A stretch of 64,000 nucleotides of DNA. Source: Asterias rubens. Its lineage: Eukaryota; Echinodermata; Asteroidea; Forcipulatida; Asteriidae. The stretch covers positions 8,865,343-8,929,342 of the forward strand of contig NC_047063.1 in the NCBI RefSeq assembly GCF_902459465.1. Direction: 5' to 3'. Position 1 is the first letter of the stretch, and every line of letters begins with the position of its first letter. A model generated the notes under the pieces. That model had not been told where the DNA came from. It did no database searches and worked only from the letters and a program-made list of their open reading frames with translations. The translations under genes and the position numbers were made by a program. Positions 12,555 through 22,445 of the stretch are shown here, piece by piece.

Positions 12555-15411
12555 CAGATGACGACATGGTGGTAATTGGCGAGTTTACACCCCCTGGTTA
12601 CAGCTTTATCAATTTTCCTCGTGGCGGTAAGACCTACGGTGGAGGAATTGGCATTGTGTACAAGAAATCTCTTCAACTATGCTCTACTCCATCCGATTTT
12701 TCATCCATTAACTTTGAACATTGCATCGTAACTCTCAACAACTCCATCAAACTTATCGGCATATATCGTCCACCTCCGTCACGTGCAAATGGGCTGAAAA
12801 CATCTGAATTTTTGGACGAGCTTGAAACCTTTCTCGTTGAGAAGTTGGTCACTCCTTACAAAACTGCCATACTAGGTGATTTCAATGTTCATGTTGACTC
12901 ACTTGATAACCGGGACTCCAATAAGTTCGCCAAGATCGTTTCCAATGCAGGTTTTATTCAGCACGTCAACGGCCCAACACACAAGCATGGGCATACCTTG
13001 GACCTAGTTATGTCTCGTGATGATGAAGATCTAATCCACGAAGTTCAAGTTGACCCCTTGCTTCACTCTGATCACCACGTAGTGAAATGTACCATCTTGT
13101 GTGCCAAGCCTCCACCACTGAAGATCTCAACTACATTTCGTGAGTATGGCAAGATGGACCACGAGCGCTTTGCAGAGCTTCTTCATGACCGGTTCACAGT
13201 CTTTCCGGATAGTACCAACCCTAACATTCTCACAGAGTCTTACTGTTCAATAACTTCTACCGTCCTTGACGAAGTTTGTCCCTTTGTGACCAGGGAACGT
13301 ACCGTCAAACCCAAACTCCCATGGTACAACAACTCCATCCATACTTAAAGGCGTGTTCGACGTCGGCTTGAACGGAAATGGAAAAAGAGCAACTCAGCGT
13401 TTGACGAACAAGCCTACCGTTCTCAAAAGGAACATGTTAACAAACTGATCACTGATTCTAAGATTATGTACTTTTCCGATAAATGTACCAATTGTAATAT
13501 CAAAGATATGTATGCCATAATTAATGTTCTTCTTAACAAGACTGCTCAAGTTTTACCTAATTGTGATTCTAACACAAAGCTTGCTGACAACTTTCTGTCC
13601 TTTTTCAAGGACAAGGTTGATACCATACGCTCCAATGTCAGTTCACACCCTGATACCAATGTCATTGTTCCTAAACAGACTTCCACAGTCTTTTGTATGC
13701 CAGAATTTGAGCAGCTTACTTGTGACGCCGTTAAACAAATTATCATGCGTCTTTCAAACAAATCTTGCTCATTGGACACCTTACCATCCTGGTTGGTTTA
13801 GAACAATCTATCCACTCTTCTCCCGGTTATCACAAAGATTGTTAACGCTTCCCTCTCATCTGGTATATTCCCGTCCAATCTTAAACACTCTGTAATTACT
13901 CCTGTACTTAAGAAGAGTTCTCTTGACCGTAATGATCTTAAGAGTTACCGTCCTGTAGCCAATGTACCCTTTTTGTCCAAGGTCATAGAGAAGGTGGCAA
14001 CATGTCAAGTGATTAACCATGTGGACAGCTACACACTAGGGGAACAGTTCCAGTCTGCTTACAAGCGCTTTCATAGTACAGAGACTGCCCTCCTTCGGGT
14101 GAAAAATGACATTCTTCGTTCCCTTGATAAAAGTAAAGCTGTTCTCATGGTGTTGCTTGACATGTCTGCATGCCGCCTTTGACAAGGTTGACCACGACAT
14201 CCTCCTCCAGAGACTTCATTTCTCAATTTGGAATAAGCAGTACGGTCAATACTTGGTTCAGCACTTATATCAAAACCGTACCACCAAAGTTCGATAAAAG
14301 GCGATTTCTCAAGACATCATATCTTTACCTATTCCATACCTCAGGGGTCCATAGTAGGTCCGTTGGCTTTCATTTTGTACCACCATCCCATTGGCGAGAT
14401 CATTCGTCAACATGGTATCTCATTTCATGAATACGCTGATGATATTCAGCTCTCGCTGAGTTTGACCCTAAGCCTGAAGGTGATCGTCAGCGTGTACTCA
14501 GCAATTTATCATCATGTGTGCTTGCCATCAACAAATGGATGGCTCAAAAACATGCTTCAGCTGAACCAGGGAAAGACGGAGTTTATTGTTTTTGCGAACA
14601 GTCATGTTTTATCCACTCTCCCTAATCTTGAATAATATTGGGCGACTTTACAATCCTGCTTCCACATCTGTTAAGAACCTAGGAGTCTCGCTCGATTGTT
14701 CTCTGAATATGTCTCATCATATTAGCTCTGTATGTAAAACTGTATGTCCACATACGTAATCTATGGCGTATTCGCCGGTTTATTACACAAAGCGCTTGCC
14801 ATCATGCCGTCAGATGTCTGGTCTTGTCCCGTCTTGACATATGCCAAACTCTCTTTTGGTAGGTGACCCGCGAAAATGACCCGCTCGACTCCAGCGTCTA
14901 CAAACAAGGCCGCTCGCTAGTATTTGCGTGTGGCGGTGACCAGCCTTCTGCCGGCCTAATTGCATCGCTGCATTGGCTCCCTGGTAAAGAACGTATCAAC
15001 TTCAAAATTTTCACTCATGTTTACAAAATCCTCCACACCCAATCTCCATCATATGGTTGAACTTGTTCATTCCCAAAACTCCAATACTGCTGATGAATAC
15101 AGGCAACGACTCCGCTCATCAGCTGATCAGACCCAGCTTTCCGTTCCTAGAACTAGACGGAAAGCTGGGGATAGCTAATTCTCCATAGCTGCCCCTTGCC
15201 TATGGCATGAGCTCCCCGCGGGTCTGAGAGAGGCGATCTCGTTGCCTGTATTCAAAAGCCTCCTCAAGACATTTCTTTTTCCCCACCCATCCTAGTTTGT
15301 TTGTTTTTCTTTTGTTTTGTTGTCATAGTCTCATGTAAAGCGCTCTGTTCTCCGTAGAGTGCTATATAAATGTTTCATATTATTATATTATTATTATTAT
15401 TATTATTATTA
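12555..15411 (+). mobile_element. 5'-truncated L2/CR1-superclade LINE, block 1, defective
   Basis: This is a non-LTR retrotransposon fragment. The endonuclease part has AILGDFNVHVD and SDHHVVKC. The reverse transcriptase region has SYRPVANVPFLSK, then HEYADDIQL and the C-terminal YANSLL-type region. The element ends with tgtaaagcgctctg and a (TTA)n tail. In-frame stops at 13346 and 13799 and a frame break near 14164 are shared with the other copy, so the element was dead before the blocks separated. Between about 14180 and 15060 this copy has a further series of 1-2 base indels. The first ATG at 12506 lies in satellite sequence and is not a real start. Confidence 0.85.
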
Positions 15412-15640
15412 TCCTTTTGAATGATATATAAACTATGCCAGCCTGCAATATTATATGGTGAGGGCATGCACACAGTACACAGTCCTCGTACTGTCTGACC
15501 AATTAATAGCATCCTTTTGAATGATATTTAAACTATGCCAGCCTGCAATATGAATATGATATCAACAGAGCGGTTTTAAATTATAGACAATCTACACTGG
15601 CTTGTTGAACGCATTTTCATATAGTACACAGTCAACCCTC
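15411..15640 (+). repeat. Satellite fragments 3' of the LINE, block 1
   Basis: The interrupted ~105-bp satellite resumes directly after the (TTA)n tail with atccttttgaatgatata and continues for about two irregular units. The shared bases ATCCT on both sides of the LINE could be a short target-site duplication. Confidence 0.75.
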
Positions 15641-16066
15641 CTACTCTCTGACCAGTCATATCATCAGTGTGGTTTTACCAGCTTATTGAATACATCTACA
15701 TTGTACACATTCAACCCTCCTACTGTCTGACCAATCATATCATCAGTGTGGTTTTACCAGCTTATTGAATACATCTACATTGTACACATTCAACCCTCCT
15801 ACTGTCTGACCAGTCATATCATCAGTGTGGTTTTGAATGATAGACAATTTAAACTGGCTTGTTGAACGCATCTTCATAGTACACAGTCAACCCTCCTACT
15901 CTCTGACCAGTCATATCATCAGTGTGGTTTTACCAGCTTATTGAATACATCTACATTGTACACATTCAACCCTCCTACTGTCTGACCAGTCATATCATCA
16001 GTGTGGTTTTACCAGCTTATTGAATACATCTACATTGTACACATTCAACCCTCCTAACTGTCTGAC
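15640..16066 (+). repeat. 79-bp satellite running into the assembly gap
   Basis: The tandem units begin at tcatatcatcag (15656, 15735, 15814, 15911, 15990). Most are 79 bp; one is 97 bp and has an alternative middle (aatgatagacaatttaaac). The core acattcaaccctcctactgt is shared with the ~105-bp satellite, so the two are related. The array is cut by the gap, and its true length is unknown. Confidence 0.9.
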
Positions 16067-16566
16067 NNNNNNNNNNNNNNNNNNNNNNNNNNNNNNNNNN
16101 NNNNNNNNNNNNNNNNNNNNNNNNNNNNNNNNNNNNNNNNNNNNNNNNNNNNNNNNNNNNNNNNNNNNNNNNNNNNNNNNNNNNNNNNNNNNNNNNNNNN
16201 NNNNNNNNNNNNNNNNNNNNNNNNNNNNNNNNNNNNNNNNNNNNNNNNNNNNNNNNNNNNNNNNNNNNNNNNNNNNNNNNNNNNNNNNNNNNNNNNNNNN
16301 NNNNNNNNNNNNNNNNNNNNNNNNNNNNNNNNNNNNNNNNNNNNNNNNNNNNNNNNNNNNNNNNNNNNNNNNNNNNNNNNNNNNNNNNNNNNNNNNNNNN
16401 NNNNNNNNNNNNNNNNNNNNNNNNNNNNNNNNNNNNNNNNNNNNNNNNNNNNNNNNNNNNNNNNNNNNNNNNNNNNNNNNNNNNNNNNNNNNNNNNNNNN
16501 NNNNNNNNNNNNNNNNNNNNNNNNNNNNNNNNNNNNNNNNNNNNNNNNNNNNNNNNNNNNNNNNNN
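16067..16566. other. Assembly gap of exactly 500 N
   Basis: The run is 500 N, a round number typical of a placeholder gap of unknown size. It falls between satellite DNA and the start of the second block. Confidence 0.99.
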
Positions 16567-16803
16567 TTGTACTGAAAGCAGTAAGTTTTAGAAGTCAAGA
16601 ATGCTCCGGGATATTGATCATATTTTATTCTTCTTTATAGGAAATTATTATATTAAAGTGTTGTAGAAAATCTGGAAATACCCTGACTCAAACAATAAGG
16701 CAACCAGAGTGTAACACATTCTTCTTAGCCAAGAGGTTATCAGTACAAAAAGAAACCCTCAATCCAATGCATCCGGATACCATTTTCTGCTTTGTCAAAA
16801 ATT

Positions 16804-17526
16804 AAAAATTTATTGCCACTCATGTACCAAGCACAAACATCCCGAGTCAAATACAAAACTGCCAAGATTTACCCCCCTGATAAGTGGAGAAATCTAAAGA
16901 AAAAGGGCTCAAATAATCCTAGACAAAAGCTAGGCATGTAAAGAAGTCCTTATTTATAAATAATTATATATCTTTGATGGAATCGATATAAACATTGGAA
17001 CTCTCCAGCAATGGGAGGCTGCCAATTTTAATTATTTCACATGTTTCTATTGTTTTCCCAGTATGGAGAAGTCTCATCACACACCCTCTATAAAAATGCA
17101 CCTGATTTCTCTCGCTTTCAAAAATAAACAAATTTAAGAACCCCAAAACAAAACAAAATAGTTGACCTACACTTTTGCATCTTGAAAGTTGCAAGGAAAA
17201 TGTTGCGCAGTCAAACCTTCCACCATTTATGGAAAAGTTGTTAAAAACTTGGTGCACTCTACTTACATGGTGGCAAGGATTTAAGTTCAGCACAGGCTTC
17301 AAAAGTACTGCTCTCTTGAAAGTATTTGAATTAACATATTTTGGGTGTTGGAGTAGCTCAGGACTGTAAAAAGAATCAGTCATGCTTTATAAACAATTGG
17401 TACAAAGGGTACTCAATCATATGAAGTTTAACCCATGTTTAAACCTGTGACCCAAGCCATTGAAGTACAGCCCAGAGTCTCCACATGCAGATTCCATACC
17501 TTTATTTGTCCTTTCAATGTTCACAG
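16804..17526. other. Gene-free stretch upstream of linker exon, block 2
   Basis: Counterpart of 634-1356, with few differences and no recognisable exon. The 237 bases between the gap and this stretch repeat 397-633. If the NLR has N-terminal effector exons, they would be expected further left, in or beyond the gap. Confidence 0.5.
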
Positions 17527-17628
17527 AGGATCGAAGACGTAGTCTTCAAGAGGATCAAAGAATTCTTCAAGAGGATCAAAGACGTCGCCAGCAAGAAGAT
17601 CTACCATTGTTAACTCGACCAACAGAGG
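17527..17628 (+). CDS. Predicted 34-codon charged linker exon of NLR copy 2
   Basis: Same 102-nt phase 1-1 exon as at 1357-1458, with identical splice signals (ttcacag acceptor, agagg|gtaatt donor) and the same reading. Its leftover G restores the glycine codon at the start of the NLR exon at 19099. The call rests on splice signals and phase only. Confidence 0.4.
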
Positions 17629-19098
17629 GTAATTACAGAACATTACTTTGACCCCGATTACAATGAACACATGTATATGACAAATTTTAGTGGAAAAATA
17701 CACATAGCTTTTGTTGACTACATTAAACAAAACAGAAAACAGTCCTCTGCTTTGAGAAAAAAAGCCTGAACTTGTACTTTATTTGTGATTTAACGAAACA
17801 CAACTTCACAAGGTGCCAATATGTCTGTTTAATACCACAAAAAACTGTGCCTACAGCTCACTGCAGGGCAAGCACCACATTTCTGTGCTGGCTATGTACG
17901 CTATAAATCACAACCTACTCCTTTAAAGAATTTGAAAAAGAAGACGTTTGAGCCACTGTTATGTTCAGGTGTCCTCACTGGTGAGACTGTCATCATTGCT
18001 GTGCATAACACGTATCTAAGTGTCTATTTTATATTCCTTTCATTGTTGGAGTATTGCACAGCGATATACTTGCAAAGCTTGATAAATACTGAGGAATATC
18101 ACAGAGCCATTGATCAGTTTAATGGCAATTTTCTCAATTGAGATGATGATGATTATTGCATTGGAAGTTCTGGTTATTTTGAGTTCTCATTTCTTCTTGT
18201 GTGTCTTATCTGAAGTAATGTGTCCCTTTACTTTGATGTTTCTATAAAATCACTATTAAAAGTTGACGCTATATTTTCAACTTGTATGGGTCAAGTAATA
18301 CTGCAAAGTAATTGACCTTGATATGTTGGACTTGAAGCAAACTAAAAAATGAAACTATGTTTCAATATTTATGATTTGTACTGAAAGCAGTAAGTTTTAG
18401 AAGTCAAGAATGCTCCGGGATATTGATCATATTTTATTCTTCTTTATAGGAAATTATTATATTAAAGTGTTGTAGAAAATCTGGAAATACCCTGACTCAA
18501 ACAATAAGGCAACCAGAGTGTAACACATTCTTCTTAGCCAAGAGGTTATCAGTACAAAAAGAAACCCTCAATCCAATGCATCCGGATACCATTTTTTGCT
18601 TTGTCAAAAATTATAAATTTTGGGCTTGGATCAGATTAAAGAAGTTGTGGAAACTATGGTGCTCAGAAAGTGCCATAGTACTTCAAAATTGTCTCATCAA
18701 GTCAACTTGTTTAGTGATATGTGCTGAAATACCCCAATGCAAACCATTCGGTCAACAAAAATCTTACTACAAAAAAAATCACGTTTGGGACACTGTTGCC
18801 CCAACATCCATTGCATATGATTGTCACACGGTTGGCAATCATATGATTGGCAAAAAGAAATTTGACAAAAAAGGGAAAGAATATACTGTGGGTCATTTTC
18901 CAAACAAAATCCAGCTCTGTGGTCCTCCTCAAACATGTTCACTTAAACTTTAGAGGTGAAAACAAGCTGGTGTGGATGTGTTGAAAAACAATTGTCGATT
19001 TTACAGAACTACTTGTTAATGTATGGTTCACAATGATACTTTTGTGATTAGAATAATTATATTCAAAGCAATTAAGACTTGTTTAAACTTACCTACAG
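17629..19098 (+). other. Predicted NLR intron, block 2
   Basis: Counterpart of 1459-2929, with the same NLR relic and the same 125-codon open frame (18576-18953), which looks fortuitous. It ends at the acceptor ttacctacag. Confidence 0.5.
17966..18120 (+). pseudogene. NLR relic fragment c
   Basis: Block-2 counterpart of the fragment at 1797-1951. It is slightly closer to the live NLR exon, since it keeps caggtgtcctcact where fragment b has cagttgttctcact. It aligns with 20273-20422 of the adjacent NLR exon. Confidence 0.75.
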
Positions 19099-22000
19099 GA
19101 ACATCAGGCCCTGACAAAGTTCAAGCTGTTGCATCAAAAGTCAATGAGGCGGTGAAGAAAGTGTACAAATCTACAGGTAGCTATGTACAGATGCTCCCAT
19201 GGGTTGATGATCATCAGATGCACATAATGAACATCTTCACTAAGCTATGTTTAGTTGAACAAGTTGACACAAGGGGGAAGCCTCAAATAAAGGGTAATAA
19301 CATGGAATTAGATTACAAAATGTTCCACCCTGCATTGAGGGAATTATATGAAAAGATGCAGTCTGAGACAAGGGAAGGTAATCCTAATAAAGGTGAGATG
19401 AAATCATATGAAGAGATTTTTAAATTTCAGACACACCATGAGGGAACTCCAATTAAACGTATCGTTATAAGCGGATCAGCAGGAATTGGCAAGACAACCC
19501 TAATTGACAAAATTGCATATGATTGGGCAATGGGTAACAGTGAGACACTCAATAAGTTTAAACTTGTTTTTGCTTTAAAAATGGGTTCATTGCAACAAAG
19601 TAGCAACTTAGAAGATGCCATCTTTGAGAAGCTTCTCGCAAAAGACACTGTAGATGAATCTGCTTTGAAAGAGTTTATTGACAAGAACCAAGACAAAGTA
19701 TTGATTCTCTTGGATGGATTTGATGAATGTAAAATCACTACAACTGACACATCCTCATTTGGTTCGATTCTCAAAGTTATTAATCGAAAGCTGGGCCCAG
19801 AATGTTGGGTAGTTATTACATCCCGTCCTCCCCTTGACAAATTAGTCAACTCATCATTGGTTATGAAGCCCTTTACTCATGTCAGAGTTGAGGGCTTTTC
19901 TAAAACAGATATAAATGAATATGTGAACAAATTCTTCCCTGATGATCATGACAAGGCTAGCAAGCTTATAGAGCAGATAGAACTCTCAGATACCTTGTCT
20001 GATTTGGCAGAGAGTCCCATGCTACTGCTGCTGATGTGTTTGCTGATGGGGAGCAAAGAGAATACCCTCCCAGACACAATGACCCGACTGTATAACAAAG
20101 CACTGAATTACATATTCAAAAGAAAAACAAGAGACATCAAAGATGCTGAAATATCACGGATTTTAATTTCTATTGGCAAGGTTGCTCTAGGTAGTCTTAT
20201 TTCTAGAGATCAGTCATTTGCCTTTAGAGAAGGGGACTTTGAAAAGACTGCGTTAGATGCAGCAATGAATGCAGGTGTCCTCACTAGTGAGAGGGTCATC
20301 GATGGGCTTGATACCTATCAAAGAGTGTCTTTTATACACCACACGTTTCTGGAGTATTGCGCAGCAATGTACTGGCAAAGCTTGATAAACACTGAGGAAT
20401 TTGACAGAATCCTAGATCAGACAGTAAAGACAGAGTCAACTGAGTTTACCCCATTGGGAGATCCTCGTTCTTCTCGTCTTACTCGTTATGAGTATCTGTT
20501 CAGATTTTGTTGTGGAGACAATGAGGCATGTACAAATCAGATTTTAAAGAAGATTCATCAAGGCAGAGATTCGCAACTTATTGTTACTTGTTATTTTGAG
20601 AGTCAATCAAAGGAACTTCCACAAGAAAATGTTATAAGTTCACTTCTGACTGGTGATATTGACATTTCAAATTGGAATAATGATAGTACAAACGCATTCT
20701 TTCATTTTCTGAAGCAAGTGGCAGCCCTCAGCAGAGGAAATGATTACTTCTCAAAGGTTAAGAGACTGGTTATGAATGATGTTAACTTCCAGAGGTTTGG
20801 TACAGATTTAGCAAAAGCGCTAAAGTTAATGATCAATTTACAATCTCTTTCTCTGATAATCGGCTCATTAACTCCTGCCAATACTGATCAAATCCTACTA
20901 TCATTGGCAACTCTATCAACATTGACTCAGCTAGACCTCTCAGGGAATACAGCCTTGGGTGGCTATGTGTCATTGTTGGTTTCTCAATTGATGAAACTGA
21001 AGCGCCTCAAGAAGCTGAGCTTGTTAGGTTGCTCACTGGTAGCTCAAGATGTGTCACCCATTGCAGAGTCAATGGGTGACACTCTGGTTGATCTAGATGT
21101 AAGAGGGAATAGAGCATTGGGTGGCTGTGCATCCATTTGGGGTCCTGAACTGGGGAAAATGGAATGCCTTCAAGATATTCACTTGGAAAGGTGTTCACTG
21201 CAAGGTACAGATATTGAGCCCATTGCTGTGGCACTGAGTGACATTCTAACTCTGGTTCATCTGAACCTCGGGGATAATCAAGCATTGGGTGGCTGTGCAT
21301 CATTGTGGGCTCTGCATTTGAAGAGAATGAACCACCTGAAGGAACTGTTATTGGTAAGGTGCAATCTGACAGATGCTGATATGGAGCCCATTGCTGAGTC
21401 AATGGGTGACATGCCCAACCTGAGTCATCTAGATCTGACAGGTAATGTTGCATTGGGTAGCTGTGCACCATTGTGGGCTCTGCATTTGAAGAGAATGAAC
21501 CACCTGAAGGTACTGTTATTGCCACTGTGCAATCTGACAGATGCTGATATGGAGCCCATTGCTGAGTCAGTGGGTGACATGCCCAACCTGAGTCATCTAG
21601 ATCTGACAGGTAATGATGCATTGGGTAGCTGTGCACCATTGTGGGCTCTGCATTTGAAGAGAATGAACCACCTGAAGGAACTAATATTAGCAACGTGCTT
21701 TCTGACAGATGCTGATATGGAGCCCATTGCTGAGTCAATGGGTGACATGCCCAACCTGAGTCATCTAGATCTGACACGTAATTATGCATTGGGTGGCTGT
21801 GCACCATTGTGGGCTCTGCATTTGAAGAGAATGAACCACCTGAAGGTACTGTTATTGGTATGGTGCAATCTGACAGATGCTGATATGGAGCCCATTGCTG
21901 AGTCAGTGGGTGACATGCCCAACCTGAGTCATCTAGATCTGACACGTAATTATGCATTGGGTGGCTGTGCACCATTGTGGGCTCTGCATTTGAAGAGAAT

Positions 22001-22445
22001 GAACCACCTGAAGGAACTAATATTAGCAAGGTGCCAGCTGACAGATGCTGATATGGTGCCCATTGCTGAGTCAGTGGGTGACATGCCCAACCTGAGTCAT
22101 CTAGATCTGACAGGTAATGATGCATTGGGTAGCTGTGCACCATTGTGGGCTCTGCATTTGAAGAGAATGAACCACCTGAAGGAACTGTTATTGGGAGGGT
22201 GCCATCTGACAGATGTTGATATGGAGCCCATTGCTGAGTCAGTGAGTGACATGCCCAACCTGATTCATCTAGATCCGACACGTAATCATTGATTGGTTGG
22301 CCGTGCATCATCCTGGGCTCAGCATTTGAAGCTGATGACCAAACATCTCAAGAAGCTCAAACTATTTGGGTTGACATATGAGGATCAGGATTACATTAAT
22401 GCATCAAGTGATTTGAATTTGACCATATTGGATTTCACACCCTAA
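19099..22445 (+). CDS. NLR-like receptor exon (NACHT + RNI-type LRR), copy 2
   Basis: This is the large exon of a NOD-like receptor. It opens at the acceptor ttacctacag in the same phase as copy 1. Landmarks are YVQMLPWVDD, Walker A GSAGIGKTT (19473-19499), Walker B LILLDGFDEC (19701-19730), ITSRPP (about 19815), and LRRs from about 20830, including six 168-bp units from about 21270. The frame is open for 1063 codons to TGA at 22290-22292, where copy 1 has GCA. The same frame then continues for 51 codons to TAA at 22443-22445, the stop position used in copy 1. The product is therefore either truncated by part of the last LRRs, or the TGA is an error. Two short segments, after KGN (about 19297-19370) and after DQT (about 20420-20490), differ sharply from copy 1 while their flanks are almost the same. 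No effector domain is seen in this exon. Confidence 0.88.
21270..22292 (+). repeat. 168-bp tandem LRR-pair repeats, NLR copy 2
   Basis: Six units carry the framework LWALHLKRMNHLK and IAESVGDMPNL. The strand residues before the conserved C are VR, PL, AT, VW, AR and GG. Units 1-5 use DADM and VGD or MGD, whereas the last unit uses DVDM and VSD with LIHLD, as in copy 1. Copy 1 has one extra, older unit in front of its array (around 5040-5210) that is absent here. Confidence 0.9.

Larger units (their letters stand above)
1..15620 (+). repeat. NLR-containing duplicated block, copy 1
   Basis: This block matches 16567-31817 in order and orientation at an offset of about 16.17-16.19 kb. Position 397 corresponds to 16567, and the match is lost at about 15620/31817. 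The shared content includes the NLR exon, the downstream gene-free tract, two MITEs, a SINE and a LINE at the same insertion site. Differences are scattered substitutions and small indels, one extra LRR unit in each copy at different places, and two strongly diverged short patches in the NLR. Long stretches look essentially identical by eye; I have not computed an identity value. It could be a real tandem duplication or two alleles placed in series. Confidence 0.93.

Noticed and set aside
16020..16640. Long open frames across the N run
   Set aside because: They exist only because the 500 N contain no stop codons.
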